DNA of 64,000 nucleotides from Phytobacter diazotrophicus (GCA_004346725.1 SMDE01000010.1:62001-126000), one strand, 5' to 3'. Shown: positions 8,541 to 18,209, numbered from the stretch's first letter. Numbers and translations: made by a program. The notes: generated from the letters alone by a model not told the origin.

Positions 8541-9581
8541 ATGCGTTATCAAAAACTCGGCAATACCGGTCTGTTTGTTTCTGAACTGTGCCTCGGCACC
8601 ATGACGTTCGGTGGTGAGGGCGGCATGTGGGGCAAAATTGGGCAACTGGATCAGGCGCAGGCGGACAAGCTGGTCGGCAGCGCGCTGGACGCAGGCATCA
8701 ACTTTATCGATACCGCTAACGTCTATTCCGAAGGTCGCTCCGAGCAAATCACCGGCCAGGCACTGAAAAACCTCAAGGTGCCGCGTGAAAATGTGGTGGT
8801 GGCGACCAAAGTGTTCGGCGAAACCGGCACGGCCGGGGTGAACTCGCGCGGCAGTTCCCGCTATCACATTATTGGCAGCGTGAAAGAGAGCCTGAAACGG
8901 ATGCAGCTCGATCATATCGATCTCTATCAGTTGCACGGCTTTGACCCGGCGACGCCCATGGAAGAGATGCTCTACGCGCTGGATAACCTCGTACAACATG
9001 GGCATGTCCGCTATATCGGCGTATCCAACTGGGCGGCGTGGCAGATTGCCAAAGCACTGGGCATATCTGAACGGCTTGGGCTGGCGCGTTTCGCGTCCTT
9101 GCAGGCCTATTACACTATTGCCGGGCGTGACCTGGAGCGTGAACTGGCGCCGATGCTGCAAAGCGAAAATGTGGGCCTGATGGTCTGGAGCCCGCTGGCG
9201 GGCGGCCTGCTTAGCGGTAAATACAGCCGCGATGGCAAGGGCGAAGAGGGCAGTCGTCGTCTGGCGTTTGACTTCCCGCCGGTGAACAAAGACCGCGCGT
9301 TTGACTGCATCGACGTGATGCGCGTTATCGCCGAGGAAAAAGGTGTTTCTGTCGCACAGATAGCGCTGGCCTGGCTGCTTCATCAGCCGGTAGTAAGCAG
9401 CGTGATCATCGGCGCTAAACGCCCGGATCAGCTTGAGGACAATATCGCCGCGACTCATATTCGCTTAACGGAAGAGGAGCTGCGCCAGCTTGATGCAGTG
9501 AGTGCGTTGCCGCGCGAATACCCCGGCTGGATGCTCGAACGCCAGGGTGAATATCGTCGTAACCAGTTAGCCCACAAGTAA
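8541..9581 (+). CDS. Aldo/keto reductase
   Basis: A 346-residue NADPH-dependent oxidoreductase of the AKR superfamily. The start is ATG 8541 behind GAGGAG; a GTG at 8526 would place the Shine-Dalgarno inside the gene. The catalytic tetrad is visible as Asp57 and Tyr62 (FIDTANVYSEGRSE), Lys90 (VVVATKVFG) and His132 (DLYQLHGFD). The C-terminal nucleotide-binding segment SSVIIGAKRPDQLEDN is intact. It appears monocistronic, between the efflux operon and the beta-glucoside operon. The physiological substrate is unknown. Confidence 0.88.
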   Translation: MRYQKLGNTGLFVSELCLGTMTFGGEGGMWGKIGQLDQAQADKLVGSALDAGINFIDTANVYSEGRSEQITGQALKNLKVPRENVVVATKVFGETGTAGVNSRGSSRYHIIGSVKESLKRMQLDHIDLYQLHGFDPATPMEEMLYALDNLVQHGHVRYIGVSNWAAWQIAKALGISERLGLARFASLQAYYTIAGRDLERELAPMLQSENVGLMVWSPLAGGLLSGKYSRDGKGEEGSRRLAFDFPPVNKDRAFDCIDVMRVIAEEKGVSVAQIALAWLLHQPVVSSVIIGAKRPDQLEDNIAATHIRLTEEELRQLDAVSALPREYPGWMLERQGEYRRNQLAHK

Positions 9582-9599
9582 CCCCGCATTTTGATTTTT

Positions 9600-9632
9600 C
9601 CCCGGCGGCATGTCGCTGACCGGGGATTTTTC
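9600..9632 (+). terminator. Probable terminator after the aldo/keto reductase
   Basis: CCCCGG at 9600-9605 pairs with CCGGGG at 9620-9625 and is followed by ATTTTTCTT. The stem is short and the loop large (14 nt), so strength is uncertain. Confidence 0.5.
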
Positions 9633-9702
9633 TTCCCACCTAATTTCTCAATCCCGCTCACAAAAACGATCCTTTCGTTTTGCCTGACTTTTCACCTTTG
9701 AC

Positions 9703-9720
9703 TATATGACTAGTCATATA
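9703..9720. promoter_or_regulatory. Operator 1 of beta-glucoside operon (18-bp palindrome)
   Basis: TATATGACTAGTCATATA is a perfect 18-bp palindrome located 39 bp before the phospho-beta-glucosidase start. It shares the 12-bp core ATGACTAGTCAT with a second site 21 bp downstream. The GntR/HutC-type gene closing the operon (12515-13231) is the obvious candidate ligand. Confidence 0.75.
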
Positions 9721-9726
9721 CACTAA

Positions 9727-9738
9727 ATGACTAGTCAT
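9727..9738. promoter_or_regulatory. Operator 2 of beta-glucoside operon (12-bp palindrome)
   Basis: ATGACTAGTCAT, a perfect palindrome identical to the core of the site at 9703-9720. The centres are 21 bp apart, about two helical turns, which suits two regulator dimers on one DNA face. Confidence 0.75.
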
Positions 9739-9758
9739 ATGATGAGGGAGATGTCCAG

Positions 9759-11135
9759 ATGAGTAAAACGCTGCCGCCAGGCTTTTTATGGGGAAATTCC
9801 GTTTCCAGTATGCAGACCGAAGGGGCATGGAATGAAGGTGGAAAAGGGCCATCGGTTTACGACATTCGCGAAGCCAGCGAGTTTGCTTCTGACTGGAAAG
9901 TCGCGACCGATTCCTACCATCGTTATCAGGAAGATTTTGATTACATGCGCGATTTGGGCATGAACTGCTACCGCTTTCAGATATCCTGGAGCCGTGTCTG
10001 CCCGGACGGTGACGGCGCATTCAACGAGGAAGGTATCGCCTTCTACGATCGCTTTATCAACGATCTGCTCGCTCGCGGTATCGAACCGATGATCTGCCTG
10101 TACCACTTCGATATGCCGCTGGCGCTGGCGGAAAAATACAATGGTTTTACCGATCGTCACGTGCTGGACGCGTTTGTCCGTTATGGGCAGAAGATGATCG
10201 ACTGCTTTGGCGATCGCGTAACCTGGTGGCTGACGTTCAACGAGCAGAATATCTACCATATGCCGGAAGCGTTTCGGGTTAGCGGCTATCTGCGTGGCGA
10301 CAAAACGTTGCGCGAGCTGTACCAAATTCAGCACCACGTGATGATGGCCCACGTACAGCTAACCCAGTACCTGCATGATACCAAACCCGGCAAATTGATG
10401 GGCGGTATGCTGGCCCATCAGCTTGTCTATCCTGCGACCTGTAAACCGCGCGATGTCTTTTGTGCCCAGCAATATGACGAGTTTCTCAACCAGAATCTCC
10501 TGCGGGTGTTTGCCGGCCAGGGCTATAGCCCCGCGGTGATGGCGGTGGTTGAGCGCGAAGGCTTTAGCGATATCTATCGTGCTGAGGATCTGGCGCTCAT
10601 TGCCCGTGTGAAAAGCGACTATACGGCGTTTAGCTATTACGCCAGCAAGGCGCTTAACAGCGATGCGATCGCACCAGATGCGCCGGTGAACTATTACCTG
10701 CAACAGGGCGATGTGCCTAATCCGTATTTGCACGCCACCGAATGGAACTGGCAAATCGACCCCCTCGGTTTTCGCGCCATTATCACCCGCTACTACAACG
10801 ACTGGCGCTTGCCGGTTTTCCCTATTGAAAACGGTATCGGCGTGATTGAAACCTGGGACGGGGTGAATCCTATTAATGACGATTACCGCATTGCCTATCA
10901 CCGTGATCACCTGCAGGCGATGAAAGACGCCATGTTTGAAGATGGCGCGCAGGTGGTGGGCTATCTCGGCTGGGGGCTTATCGACATTCTCAGCTCACAG
11001 GGTGATATGCGTAAGCGTTATGGCGTGGTCTACGTCAATCGCGAAAACCATGACCTAAAAGATCTTAAACGCGTGCCGAAACGGAGCTACGCCTGGTTAA
11101 AACAGGTGATACACAGCAACGGCCGCGAACTGTAA
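9759..11135 (+). CDS. 6-phospho-beta-glucosidase, GH1
   Basis: A 458-residue TIM-barrel enzyme that would hydrolyse PTS-phosphorylated beta-glucosides in the cytoplasm. The N-terminal GH1 signature is FLWGNSVSSMQTEGAW. The acid/base Glu is in TFNEQN (residue 162) and the nucleophile in PIENG (about residue 357). The segment SSQGDMRKRYGVVY carries the Ser, Lys and Tyr that bind the 6-phosphate, which separates phospho- from plain beta-glucosidases. GAGGGAG precedes the ATG. It is the first gene of an operon with a PTS IIC and a GntR regulator, and two palindromic operators precede it. Confidence 0.9.
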   Translation: MSKTLPPGFLWGNSVSSMQTEGAWNEGGKGPSVYDIREASEFASDWKVATDSYHRYQEDFDYMRDLGMNCYRFQISWSRVCPDGDGAFNEEGIAFYDRFINDLLARGIEPMICLYHFDMPLALAEKYNGFTDRHVLDAFVRYGQKMIDCFGDRVTWWLTFNEQNIYHMPEAFRVSGYLRGDKTLRELYQIQHHVMMAHVQLTQYLHDTKPGKLMGGMLAHQLVYPATCKPRDVFCAQQYDEFLNQNLLRVFAGQGYSPAVMAVVEREGFSDIYRAEDLALIARVKSDYTAFSYYASKALNSDAIAPDAPVNYYLQQGDVPNPYLHATEWNWQIDPLGFRAIITRYYNDWRLPVFPIENGIGVIETWDGVNPINDDYRIAYHRDHLQAMKDAMFEDGAQVVGYLGWGLIDILSSQGDMRKRYGVVYVNRENHDLKDLKRVPKRSYAWLKQVIHSNGREL

Positions 11136-11173
11136 ACAGCAGCGTACCGTTTGATGCCGAACGAAGGGAGACC

Positions 11174-12499
11174 ATGATGCCTGAAACAAAAACAACAGCG
11201 AACATGCAGTCTTTTGTGGATAAGTTCGTCGATTTTTCCGCCCGCCTGGCCAACCAGGTTCATCTGCGTTCCTTAAGGGACGCCTTTGCCGCCGTGATGC
11301 CGATCTTTATCCTTGCCGGCCTGGCGGTTCTGGTCAATAACGTGGTGTTCCCGTGGATCCTGGAGGGCGAGACGTTAGTGCGCTTCAAGGTCTGGGGGGA
11401 AGCGGTCATCAACGGTACGTTGAACATTGCAGCACTATTGATTGCCCCCATGACCGCCTGGTCGCTGGCGCGCAATCGCAACTTTGATAACCCGGTTTCG
11501 GCGGTGGTTATCGCGCTCTCCAGCTACATTATGATGATGCCGATGCATCTGGAGGTGGTGCCGGACGGGGCGAAAGCGACCGTTACCGTCAGCCAGATGC
11601 TCTCTTTTGCCAATATTGGCTCCACCGGCATTTTCGCCGGGGTGATTATCGGTTTGCTGTCGACGGAGTTGTTTATCCGCATCGCCAGCATCGAAAAGCT
11701 GAATATTTCACTGGGTGAAAATGTACCACCGGCGGTGGGTAAATCCTTTTCCGCTCTGATTCCGACCATTATCACTCTTTCGACGTTCGCGGTGATCGCC
11801 GCCGTACTGGCTAATGTGCTGCATACCGACTTAATTCATCTGATCACTACGCTTATCCAGCAACCGCTGCGGCTGATTAACACCAGCCTGCCAGGAACCA
11901 TTTTTATTTATAGCTTCGGCAACTTCCTGTTTACCCTGGGGATTCATCAGTCGGTGGTAAATGGGGTGATTCTGGAACCGTTCCTGCTTATCAACACCAA
12001 TGAGAATATGCTGGCCTTTGCCAATGGTCAGCCGATTCCACATATCATCAATAATATCTTTGTGCCGACCTTCGGCATGATTGGCGGGACGGGCAGTACG
12101 ATTTCCCTGTTGCTGGCCATATTCATTTTCTCGCGTCAGAAATCAGCGAAACAGGTGGCGCGGCTGTCGATTTCACCGGGGCTGTTTAATATAAACGAAC
12201 CGGTTATCTTCGGTCTGCCGATTGTTTTTAACCTGCCGCTGATGATCCCCTTTGTTTTGCTGCCCGCCATCGGCATTTACTTTGCCTGGCTGTGTACCAC
12301 GCTGGGGTGGATGTCGCGTTGTGTGGTGATGATCCCGTGGACGACACCGCCCATTTTAAGCGCCTGGCTGGCGACCGCGGGAGACTGGCGGGCGGTGGTG
12401 GTTCAGTTGATAATCATCATCTTTGGTGTATTCTTCTACCTGCCTTTCCTCAAAATAGCCGAGAGAGTGGCCTTAAGAAACAATGGGATAGCTGAATAA
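11174..12499 (+). CDS. PTS EIIC component, cellobiose/beta-glucoside type
   Basis: A 441-residue integral membrane permease of the lactose/cellobiose PTS family (ChbC/CelB-like), with about 8-10 hydrophobic segments and the conserved FTLGIHQSVVNGVILEP, IGGTGSTISL and NINEPVIFGLPIVFN blocks. The last (Asn-Glu-Pro) is the sugar-binding signature. AAGGGAG precedes an ATG at 11174; the next codon-in-frame ATG at 11177 is equally possible. No EIIA or EIIB gene is adjacent, so it must borrow them from another locus. It would import the substrate of the adjacent phospho-beta-glucosidase. Confidence 0.88.
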   Translation: MMPETKTTANMQSFVDKFVDFSARLANQVHLRSLRDAFAAVMPIFILAGLAVLVNNVVFPWILEGETLVRFKVWGEAVINGTLNIAALLIAPMTAWSLARNRNFDNPVSAVVIALSSYIMMMPMHLEVVPDGAKATVTVSQMLSFANIGSTGIFAGVIIGLLSTELFIRIASIEKLNISLGENVPPAVGKSFSALIPTIITLSTFAVIAAVLANVLHTDLIHLITTLIQQPLRLINTSLPGTIFIYSFGNFLFTLGIHQSVVNGVILEPFLLINTNENMLAFANGQPIPHIINNIFVPTFGMIGGTGSTISLLLAIFIFSRQKSAKQVARLSISPGLFNINEPVIFGLPIVFNLPLMIPFVLLPAIGIYFAWLCTTLGWMSRCVVMIPWTTPPILSAWLATAGDWRAVVVQLIIIIFGVFFYLPFLKIAERVALRNNGIAE

Positions 12500-12514
12500 C
12501 AAGAAGGAAAGGCA

Positions 12515-13231
12515 ATGGCGTCGAAATACATTTCTATTGCGCGCGAAATTAAACAACGGATCCTGAGTCAGCAGTACTCGTCCAATGAGCCATTGCCCGA
12601 TCAGTTTGCCCTTGCGGCTGAATTCAATACCAGCCGCATGACCATCCAGCAGGCGATGCGTCAGTTGATTGTCGAAGGGCTGGTCTATACCCGTAAAGGA
12701 TTAGGCACCTTTGTACGCAAGAATTTTATGCAACTCTCCCGCTGGGATTTACCGGGCAGCGACTATTACGGTGCGACCAAGACCTGGGAAAACGTTGGCC
12801 AGGTCACCAGTAAAATCATCAAATTCGAGCTGCGTTTCCCGACGGAAAAAGAGCAGGACTCGCTACTGCTGGGGCCAGACGAGCCGGTCTACGACTTTAA
12901 TCGCTTACGCCTGCTGGAAGGGGAGCCGGTGTCGCTGGAATTCACCCTGATGCCGGTAAACCTGGTGCCAGGGCTTAACCGTGGACATCTGGAAAGTTCG
13001 GTGTTTCGCTATGTGCAGGACGATCTGGCGCTCAAGATTATGGGGTCTTATCGTATCGTGCGCGCGCTGAAACCTGGCGTTGAGGACCGTGAATATCTGA
13101 ACTGTGACGAGACGGACCCGGTGCTGGAAGTGGAGCAGGTGATTTATCTGGAGGACGGCACGCCGCTGGAGTATGCCCATTGCCGTTACCGCTACGATCA
13201 TGGCGGCATTATTGTGGTAAATAACGGATAA
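12515..13231 (+). CDS. GntR/HutC-family transcriptional regulator (UTRA domain)
   Basis: A 238-residue regulator. The N-terminal winged helix (about 1-70) includes FNTSRMTIQQAMRQLIVEGLVYTRKGLGTFV. The C-terminal UTRA effector domain (about 90-235) includes YDFNRLRLLEGEPVSLEFT and the closing YAHCRYRYDHG block. AAGGAAAGG lies upstream of the ATG. It is the last gene of the operon, so autoregulation through the twin operators at 9703-9738 is likely. The expected inducer is a phosphorylated beta-glucoside or sugar phosphate, by analogy with other UTRA regulators of PTS operons. Confidence 0.88.
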   Translation: MASKYISIAREIKQRILSQQYSSNEPLPDQFALAAEFNTSRMTIQQAMRQLIVEGLVYTRKGLGTFVRKNFMQLSRWDLPGSDYYGATKTWENVGQVTSKIIKFELRFPTEKEQDSLLLGPDEPVYDFNRLRLLEGEPVSLEFTLMPVNLVPGLNRGHLESSVFRYVQDDLALKIMGSYRIVRALKPGVEDREYLNCDETDPVLEVEQVIYLEDGTPLEYAHCRYRYDHGGIIVVNNG

Positions 13232-13259
13232 AAAAAGCGGGTTTTAAACCCGCTTTTTT
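13231..13259. terminator. Bidirectional intrinsic terminator
   Basis: AAAAAAGCGGGTTT (13231-13244) faces its exact complement at 13246-13259. It sits between the converging GntR gene and ldtB and has T runs on both strands. Confidence 0.92.
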
Positions 13260-13275
13260 CATGCTTGCGCAAGGA

Positions 13276-14196
13276 TCAGTTCACACGAACCGGCATACCG
13301 GAGCGGTTCTGGATTGCCTGGTCTACGATGTTCTGGTCAACGTCAGACTGGCTGGTAACGCTCTGTACACTCTTGGTCAGCGCGATCGGCACGATTTCAC
13401 CGCCGTTGAACTGCGCTTCGGTGGTGGACAGCGGGTTGTGTACTTCGATGTAGCGGCTGCCATCCGGCTCGGTGGTGGCTTTTACCGGCTCATCAATAAA
13501 CTGTACGCGCGTGCCGACCGGTACGTTTTCGAACAGGAATTTGATGTCGTCGTTACGCAGACGCACACAACCGTGGCTTACGCGCAGACCGATACCGAAG
13601 TTGGCGTTGGTCCCGTGGATCGCATACAGGCGACCAATGTACAGTGCGTACAGACCCATCGGGTTATCCGGACCCGCCGGGACGACTGGCGGCAGCGGTT
13701 GACCTGCGGCGGCATATTCAGCGTGCATTTTCGCCGTCGGGGTCCAGGTCGGACCGGCTTTCTTACGTTCTACTTTAGTGGTCCAGGCAATCGGGGTGTC
13801 TTTACCCAACTGGCCGATACCGATCGGCAGAACGATAACGGTTTTGGTCCCTGCCGGGTAATAGTACAAACGCATTTCGGCGCTGTTGATAACGATACCT
13901 TCATGGACGGTATCCGGCAGAATCAACTGCTGAGGCACGTTCATCACCGTACCGCCTTTCGGCAGATAGGCATCAATACCCGGGTTCGCTTCCAGCATAT
14001 TGGAAAGACCCATCTGATATTGCGCGGCAAAGTACTCCAGCGGCTGGCTGTTGTTCTCTGGGATGGTTACGACCTGGTTTTGACCGATCACTCGGCTGCC
14101 ATCGGTCGGAAGCGGATAAGTTACAGCAGACGCGGTTTTGCAAAAGCCCACGACGGCAAACGCCGCCGCTAAAAGCGTTGTTAATTTCATATTCAT
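13276..14196 (-). CDS. ldtB: L,D-transpeptidase LdtB (YbiS)
   Basis: A periplasmic L,D-transpeptidase of 306 residues, equal to E. coli YbiS, which anchors Braun lipoprotein to meso-diaminopimelate in peptidoglycan. The start is MNMKL at 14196; an upstream in-frame ATG would add seven residues before the signal peptide. A signal peptide (about 1-24, ending ...TASA) and a LysM-like segment near 45-95 precede the YkuD domain. The catalytic motif is SHGCVRLRN, with the nucleophilic Cys near residue 208 and an upstream HGTN. It is divergent from ybiT, as in E. coli. Confidence 0.95.
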   Translation of the reverse strand: MNMKLTTLLAAAFAVVGFCKTASAVTYPLPTDGSRVIGQNQVVTIPENNSQPLEYFAAQYQMGLSNMLEANPGIDAYLPKGGTVMNVPQQLILPDTVHEGIVINSAEMRLYYYPAGTKTVIVLPIGIGQLGKDTPIAWTTKVERKKAGPTWTPTAKMHAEYAAAGQPLPPVVPAGPDNPMGLYALYIGRLYAIHGTNANFGIGLRVSHGCVRLRNDDIKFLFENVPVGTRVQFIDEPVKATTEPDGSRYIEVHNPLSTTEAQFNGGEIVPIALTKSVQSVTSQSDVDQNIVDQAIQNRSGMPVRVN

Positions 14197-14371
14197 GGTG
14201 TGCGAGATTCGTGCCACAGGCCGTTAGGTTAATGGTTCTTTCTAATAGATGGGAGCGCATTATATGTGCATTCCCGCGCACAGGGAATTGAGATGTGTAC
14301 GAAATCACACTTTTTTCCCGTTGGTTTCATTTTAGCCCTTCGTTTCCGGGCAGGAATCTAATTCGGAATTG

Positions 14372-14380
14372 TGGCATAAT
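14372..14380 (+). promoter_or_regulatory. Probable extended -10 promoter of ybiT
   Basis: TGG-CATAAT fits an extended -10 element and lies 33 bases before the GTG start of ybiT; no good -35 hexamer was seen. Confidence 0.5.
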
Positions 14381-14412
14381 AGGGTGTTTGTCACACATTT
14401 CAGGATAATTCC

Positions 14413-16005
14413 GTGTTAGTCACCAGCAACGTCACCATGCAGTTCGGCAGCAAGCCGCTGTTTGAAAACATTTCCGTCAAATTTGGCGGCGGCAACCGTT
14501 ACGGCCTGATCGGCGCCAACGGGAGCGGTAAATCCACCTTTATGAAAATCCTTGGCGGCGATTTAGAGCCGACGCTGGGGAATGTCTCCCTCGATCCGAA
14601 TGAACGCATCGGTAAGCTGCGTCAGGATCAGTTCGCCTTCGAAGAGTTCACTGTCCTCGACACCGTGATCATGGGTCATGGTGAGCTGTGGGAAGTGAAG
14701 CAGGAGCGTGACCGTATCTACGGTCTGGCCGAAATGAGCGAAGAGGACGGCTACAAAGTCGCCGATCTTGAAACGCAATATGGCGAGATGGACGGTTACT
14801 CCGCTGAGGCGCGCGCAGGCGAACTGCTGCTCGGCGTCGGGATCCCGGTTGAGCAACATTACGGTCCGATGAGCGAAGTGGCTCCCGGCTGGAAACTGCG
14901 TGTCCTGTTGGCACAGGCACTGTTTTCCAATCCGGACATCCTGCTGCTCGACGAACCGACGAACAACCTGGACATCGATACTATTCGCTGGCTGGAGCAG
15001 GTGCTGAACGAACGTAACAGCACCATGATCATCATTTCGCATGACCGTCACTTCCTGAATATGGTCTGCACCCATATGGCTGACCTGGATTACGGCGAGC
15101 TGCGCGTTTATCCGGGCAACTACGACGAATATATGACGGCGGCAACCCAGGCGCGTGAACGTCTGCTGGCGGATAACGCCAAGAAGAAAGCGCAAATTGC
15201 CGATCTGCAGTCGTTTGTTAGCCGCTTTAGCGCCAACGCCTCTAAATCTCGCCAGGCTACATCACGTGCGCGCCAGATTGATAAAATCAAACTGGAAGAG
15301 GTTAAAGCCTCCAGCCGTCAGAACCCGTTCATCCGTTTCGAGCAGGACAAGAAACTGTTCCGTAACGCGCTGGAAGTGGAAGCCCTCGCTAAAGGGTTTG
15401 ATGAAGGCCCGCTGTTTAAAGGCGTTAACCTGCTGCTGGAAGTGGGTGAGAAGCTCGCGATCCTCGGTGCGAACGGCGTGGGTAAATCCACCATGCTGAA
15501 AACGCTGGTGGGTGAACTGGAAGCGGACAAGGGCACCGTGAAATGGTCGGAAAATGCGCAGATTGGTTACTACGCGCAGGACCACGAATACGAGTTCGAA
15601 AACGACCTCACCGTGTTTGACTGGATGAGCCAGTGGAAACAAGAGGGCGATGATGAGCAAGCGGTACGCAGCATTCTGGGGCGTCTGCTTTTCAGCCAGG
15701 ACGACATCAAAAAGCCCGCTAAGGTGCTGTCCGGTGGTGAGAAAGGCCGCATGCTGTTCGGCAAGCTAATGATGGAAAAACCCAATATTCTGGTGATGGA
15801 CGAACCGACCAACCACCTGGATATGGAATCTATCGAATCGTTGAACATGGCGCTGGAGATGTATCAGGGTACGCTGATTTTCGTCTCTCACGACCGTGAA
15901 TTTGTGAGCTCGCTGGCGACCCGCGTCATCGAAATTACGCCGGAGAAAGTCATCGACTTTACGGGCAATTACGAAGATTATCTGCGCAGTAAAGGCATCG
16001 AGTAA
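14413..16005 (+). CDS. ybiT: ABC-F ATPase YbiT
   Basis: A 530-residue ABC-F protein with no membrane domain, the same length as E. coli YbiT. Two ATPase modules are present. The first has Walker [10 protein letters not shown] (about 34-42) and [13 protein letters not shown]. The second has GANGVGKST (about 353-361), signature LSGGEKGR and [13 protein letters not shown]. The P-site tRNA interaction motif linker lies between them. ABC-F proteins bind the ribosomal E site and adjust translation. Translation starts at GTG 14413, as in E. coli, behind AGGATAATTCC. A 12-bp stem terminator follows. Confidence 0.95.
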   Translation: MLVTSNVTMQFGSKPLFENISVKFGGGNRYGLIGANGSGKSTFMKILGGDLEPTLGNVSLDPNERIGKLRQDQFAFEEFTVLDTVIMGHGELWEVKQERDRIYGLAEMSEEDGYKVADLETQYGEMDGYSAEARAGELLLGVGIPVEQHYGPMSEVAPGWKLRVLLAQALFSNPDILLLDEPTNNLDIDTIRWLEQVLNERNSTMIIISHDRHFLNMVCTHMADLDYGELRVYPGNYDEYMTAATQARERLLADNAKKKAQIADLQSFVSRFSANASKSRQATSRARQIDKIKLEEVKASSRQNPFIRFEQDKKLFRNALEVEALAKGFDEGPLFKGVNLLLEVGEKLAILGANGVGKSTMLKTLVGELEADKGTVKWSENAQIGYYAQDHEYEFENDLTVFDWMSQWKQEGDDEQAVRSILGRLLFSQDDIKKPAKVLSGGEKGRMLFGKLMMEKPNILVMDEPTNHLDMESIESLNMALEMYQGTLIFVSHDREFVSSLATRVIEITPEKVIDFTGNYEDYLRSKGIE

Positions 16006-16012
16006 TTTCTTT

Positions 16013-16046
16013 ACGCTTTCTTCCATCCGGAAGAAAGCGTTTTTAT
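16013..16046 (+). terminator. Intrinsic terminator of ybiT
   Basis: A 12-bp perfect stem (16013-16024 with 16029-16040), 4-nt loop and T tract, eight bases after the ybiT stop. Confidence 0.95.
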
Positions 16047-16160
16047 TTTTTCTGATTCCGTGTAAACCAAATTTTAGTTCTATTTCCTTATTAAGAGAAT
16101 ACGGTAGACTTTTTTAACGTGCGGGATGCACGTCTGCAATAAATACAAGGAGCGTTTTTC

Positions 16161-18152
16161 GTGGAAAGGCATATTGGCAGAACATTTATTATTCCAGTCA
16201 TTATTTTTATTTATGGTTTATGGCAATATTCGCGGGTGAGTGGTCTGGCGAAGTTGGCTTTTTATTTCCAGGATAATACCGTTATTTTTCGTTACGGCAT
16301 GACTTGCCTTGGTATTGTCTTTGCTGTCCTTGCAGCCGTTACAATTGGCTATGCTATGGCGTTGTGTCATTTCAGCGCGCGCGCTTCCCGAAAGTCGCAG
16401 GATATATTAATTGCGAAATTTACCCGTTGCCGACGACTGTTGCCATTTTTAATGGTAGGGGAAATGGTATTCTGTGGGCTGGCCATAGTCTGTATAGCGC
16501 TGTCGGAAATAGCATGGTTTACCGATAATTTCCGATTGAACGGCGGGGGAATAAAAATAGTCCTTATCGCCCTGTTTACGCTTTTGAGTATTCTCTGGAT
16601 GCTGTTTAAAGGCATTCTCTCTATCAAAAAATGTTTCGCTATTTTCCAGCAGGATGATTCACATATTTACGGTGTGAATGTTCTGCGCGACGATGCGCCT
16701 GCGCTTTGGTCATGGGTCGAAACGTTGGCGCAGCGCGCCGGGCTTATTGTACCGGACAATATTGTTATCGGTTATTTTGACTGCTTTTACGTCACGGCTA
16801 ACGCTATTCAACTGGAACAGGGGGCGCGCCTGACCGGGAATACACTGTACCTGCCCCTGGGTTACGCCGCGCTGATGGATAAAGAAGAAATAGCGGCGGT
16901 GATCGGCCATGAACTGGGGCACTTCACCGGCAATGATACCCAGTACAGCCTGCGTTTCGCGCCGCTCTACGCTGGCATGATAACCAGCCTGCATGAGATA
17001 GCGAATGGGGCGCAGGTTGGCTCGTGGGTGGACAAGGTTGTGCTTATCCCGTCACTGGATATGGGGGCGTGGTTTCTTGACCGTTTTCATGAAACCGTGA
17101 GCCACTGGAGCCGCATTCGTGAATATGCGGCTGATGAAGCAGGCGCGCGTGCGGCATCTGCGCCCGCCCTGTCCAGCGCGTTGCTACGCATTACTGCCCT
17201 GAGCGAGTATGTGGATAAAAATGCAGATGCGGCGGCGAACGGTGACGTTTCTCTGGTTGGCTGGGTTGAAAACCTTATCGCCGAACAGCAAAACGGCCAG
17301 CCGTTAAAAGTAGAGGCGGGGCTGGAGACGGCGCTTGAGCATCCCATGGACAGCCATCCTGCTACACGGGCACGCATTGAGAATCTCGGTGTCGCACTGC
17401 ATCCCACTCTTTTTGAGCGCGCGGCTCGTCCGGTCACGCAAGACGGATGGCTGATGTTCAGCGCAATGTTTAACGATATTACGGAGTTATGCCTGCCGCT
17501 GGCGCAAAAGGTTGAAGCCGAAATTCACCAACAAAAAGCCGCTTATCGGGAGGCGCTTGAGTCCCATGTCCAGCAGTCTCAGACGACGCTCGATTTTTGG
17601 GGGAATAAGGCAGGGGCGTGGTTTTCGCTCGTATTAGGTGGTCTGTTTGGTTTGGGTGGGCTGACGATGCTCTTTTTATCTTTATCCCATAGCGAGCCCT
17701 TTTTCCCGCTTCTTGGCTGTATCCTGCTTTTACCCGGATTGCTGCTGATCCTCGCCGGATATAAGCAGATAAAACAGGCTGCGCATCCGCTCTTCTCCTT
17801 AAACGAGGAGAGTATTACCAGTTGTTTTATTGCGAAGCCATTGCCGCTACATAACATTGACTCCTTGCTCGTTCGCCAGTCATCGGAAACGGTAACGGTA
17901 GAGCTCTATCTTCGCGACGGGTATGAACCCGATATCACGACCAAACGCTTTATGCGCGCCATTCGCTTTGACCCAGGCAAGCGTGCCGTGACCATTTTAC
18001 TGGCCGGCAAACTTATTCAGAGCGATGAAAACGGCAAACAGAAGCTGGATGGTGCGGAGGTTGCTGAGCGAATTGCGCAGTACCTCTACGCAGTGCATGC
18101 TCGGGATGAGTTAAAACAGCTACAGGCAGATAACGAAAGCCTTGCGGGTTAA
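16161..18152 (+). CDS. M48-family membrane metalloprotease
   Basis: A 663-residue protein with N-terminal hydrophobic segments (about 7-22, 45-68, 93-118, 130-152). A zinc-peptidase domain carries HELGH at 250-254 and a downstream Glu ligand in REYAADEAG (about 315), the HExxH...E pattern of HtpX/Ste24-type M48 peptidases. A further membrane hairpin lies near 490-540, and a C-terminal soluble tail of about 110 residues matches nothing I recognise. It starts with GTG behind AAGGAG. The gene is not part of the E. coli K-12 order and stands alone between ybiT and the GH31 cluster. A role in membrane-protein quality control is only inferred. Confidence 0.8.
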   Translation: MERHIGRTFIIPVIIFIYGLWQYSRVSGLAKLAFYFQDNTVIFRYGMTCLGIVFAVLAAVTIGYAMALCHFSARASRKSQDILIAKFTRCRRLLPFLMVGEMVFCGLAIVCIALSEIAWFTDNFRLNGGGIKIVLIALFTLLSILWMLFKGILSIKKCFAIFQQDDSHIYGVNVLRDDAPALWSWVETLAQRAGLIVPDNIVIGYFDCFYVTANAIQLEQGARLTGNTLYLPLGYAALMDKEEIAAVIGHELGHFTGNDTQYSLRFAPLYAGMITSLHEIANGAQVGSWVDKVVLIPSLDMGAWFLDRFHETVSHWSRIREYAADEAGARAASAPALSSALLRITALSEYVDKNADAAANGDVSLVGWVENLIAEQQNGQPLKVEAGLETALEHPMDSHPATRARIENLGVALHPTLFERAARPVTQDGWLMFSAMFNDITELCLPLAQKVEAEIHQQKAAYREALESHVQQSQTTLDFWGNKAGAWFSLVLGGLFGLGGLTMLFLSLSHSEPFFPLLGCILLLPGLLLILAGYKQIKQAAHPLFSLNEESITSCFIAKPLPLHNIDSLLVRQSSETVTVELYLRDGYEPDITTKRFMRAIRFDPGKRAVTILLAGKLIQSDENGKQKLDGAEVAERIAQYLYAVHARDELKQLQADNESLAG

Positions 18153-18173
18153 TTATTTGCCCGAAGCAGTATT

Positions 18174-18209
18174 CACCCTCTCCCTTTTGGGAGAGGGCCG
18201 GGTGAGGGG
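18174..18209. repeat. REP-like GC-rich palindrome, copy A
   Basis: The pattern CCCTCTCCC...GGGAGAGGG is followed by CCGGGTGAGGG. It lies between the converging M48 protease and GH31 genes. The same pattern recurs at 25638, 29917-30008 and 30498. Confidence 0.75.

Noticed and set aside
8514-9458. A 314-codon open frame on the minus strand opposite the aldo/keto reductase
   Set aside because: Basic, low-complexity translation produced by codon bias of the real gene; no promoter, ribosome site or known motif.
13261-14172. A 303-codon open frame on the plus strand opposite ldtB
   Set aside because: It is the mirror of a highly conserved gene, has no domain or ribosome site, and begins inside the terminator.
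18174-18209. Intrinsic terminator between the M48 protease and GH31 genes
   Set aside because: The palindrome has no T run and recurs elsewhere in the window, so it is treated as a REP-like repeat.
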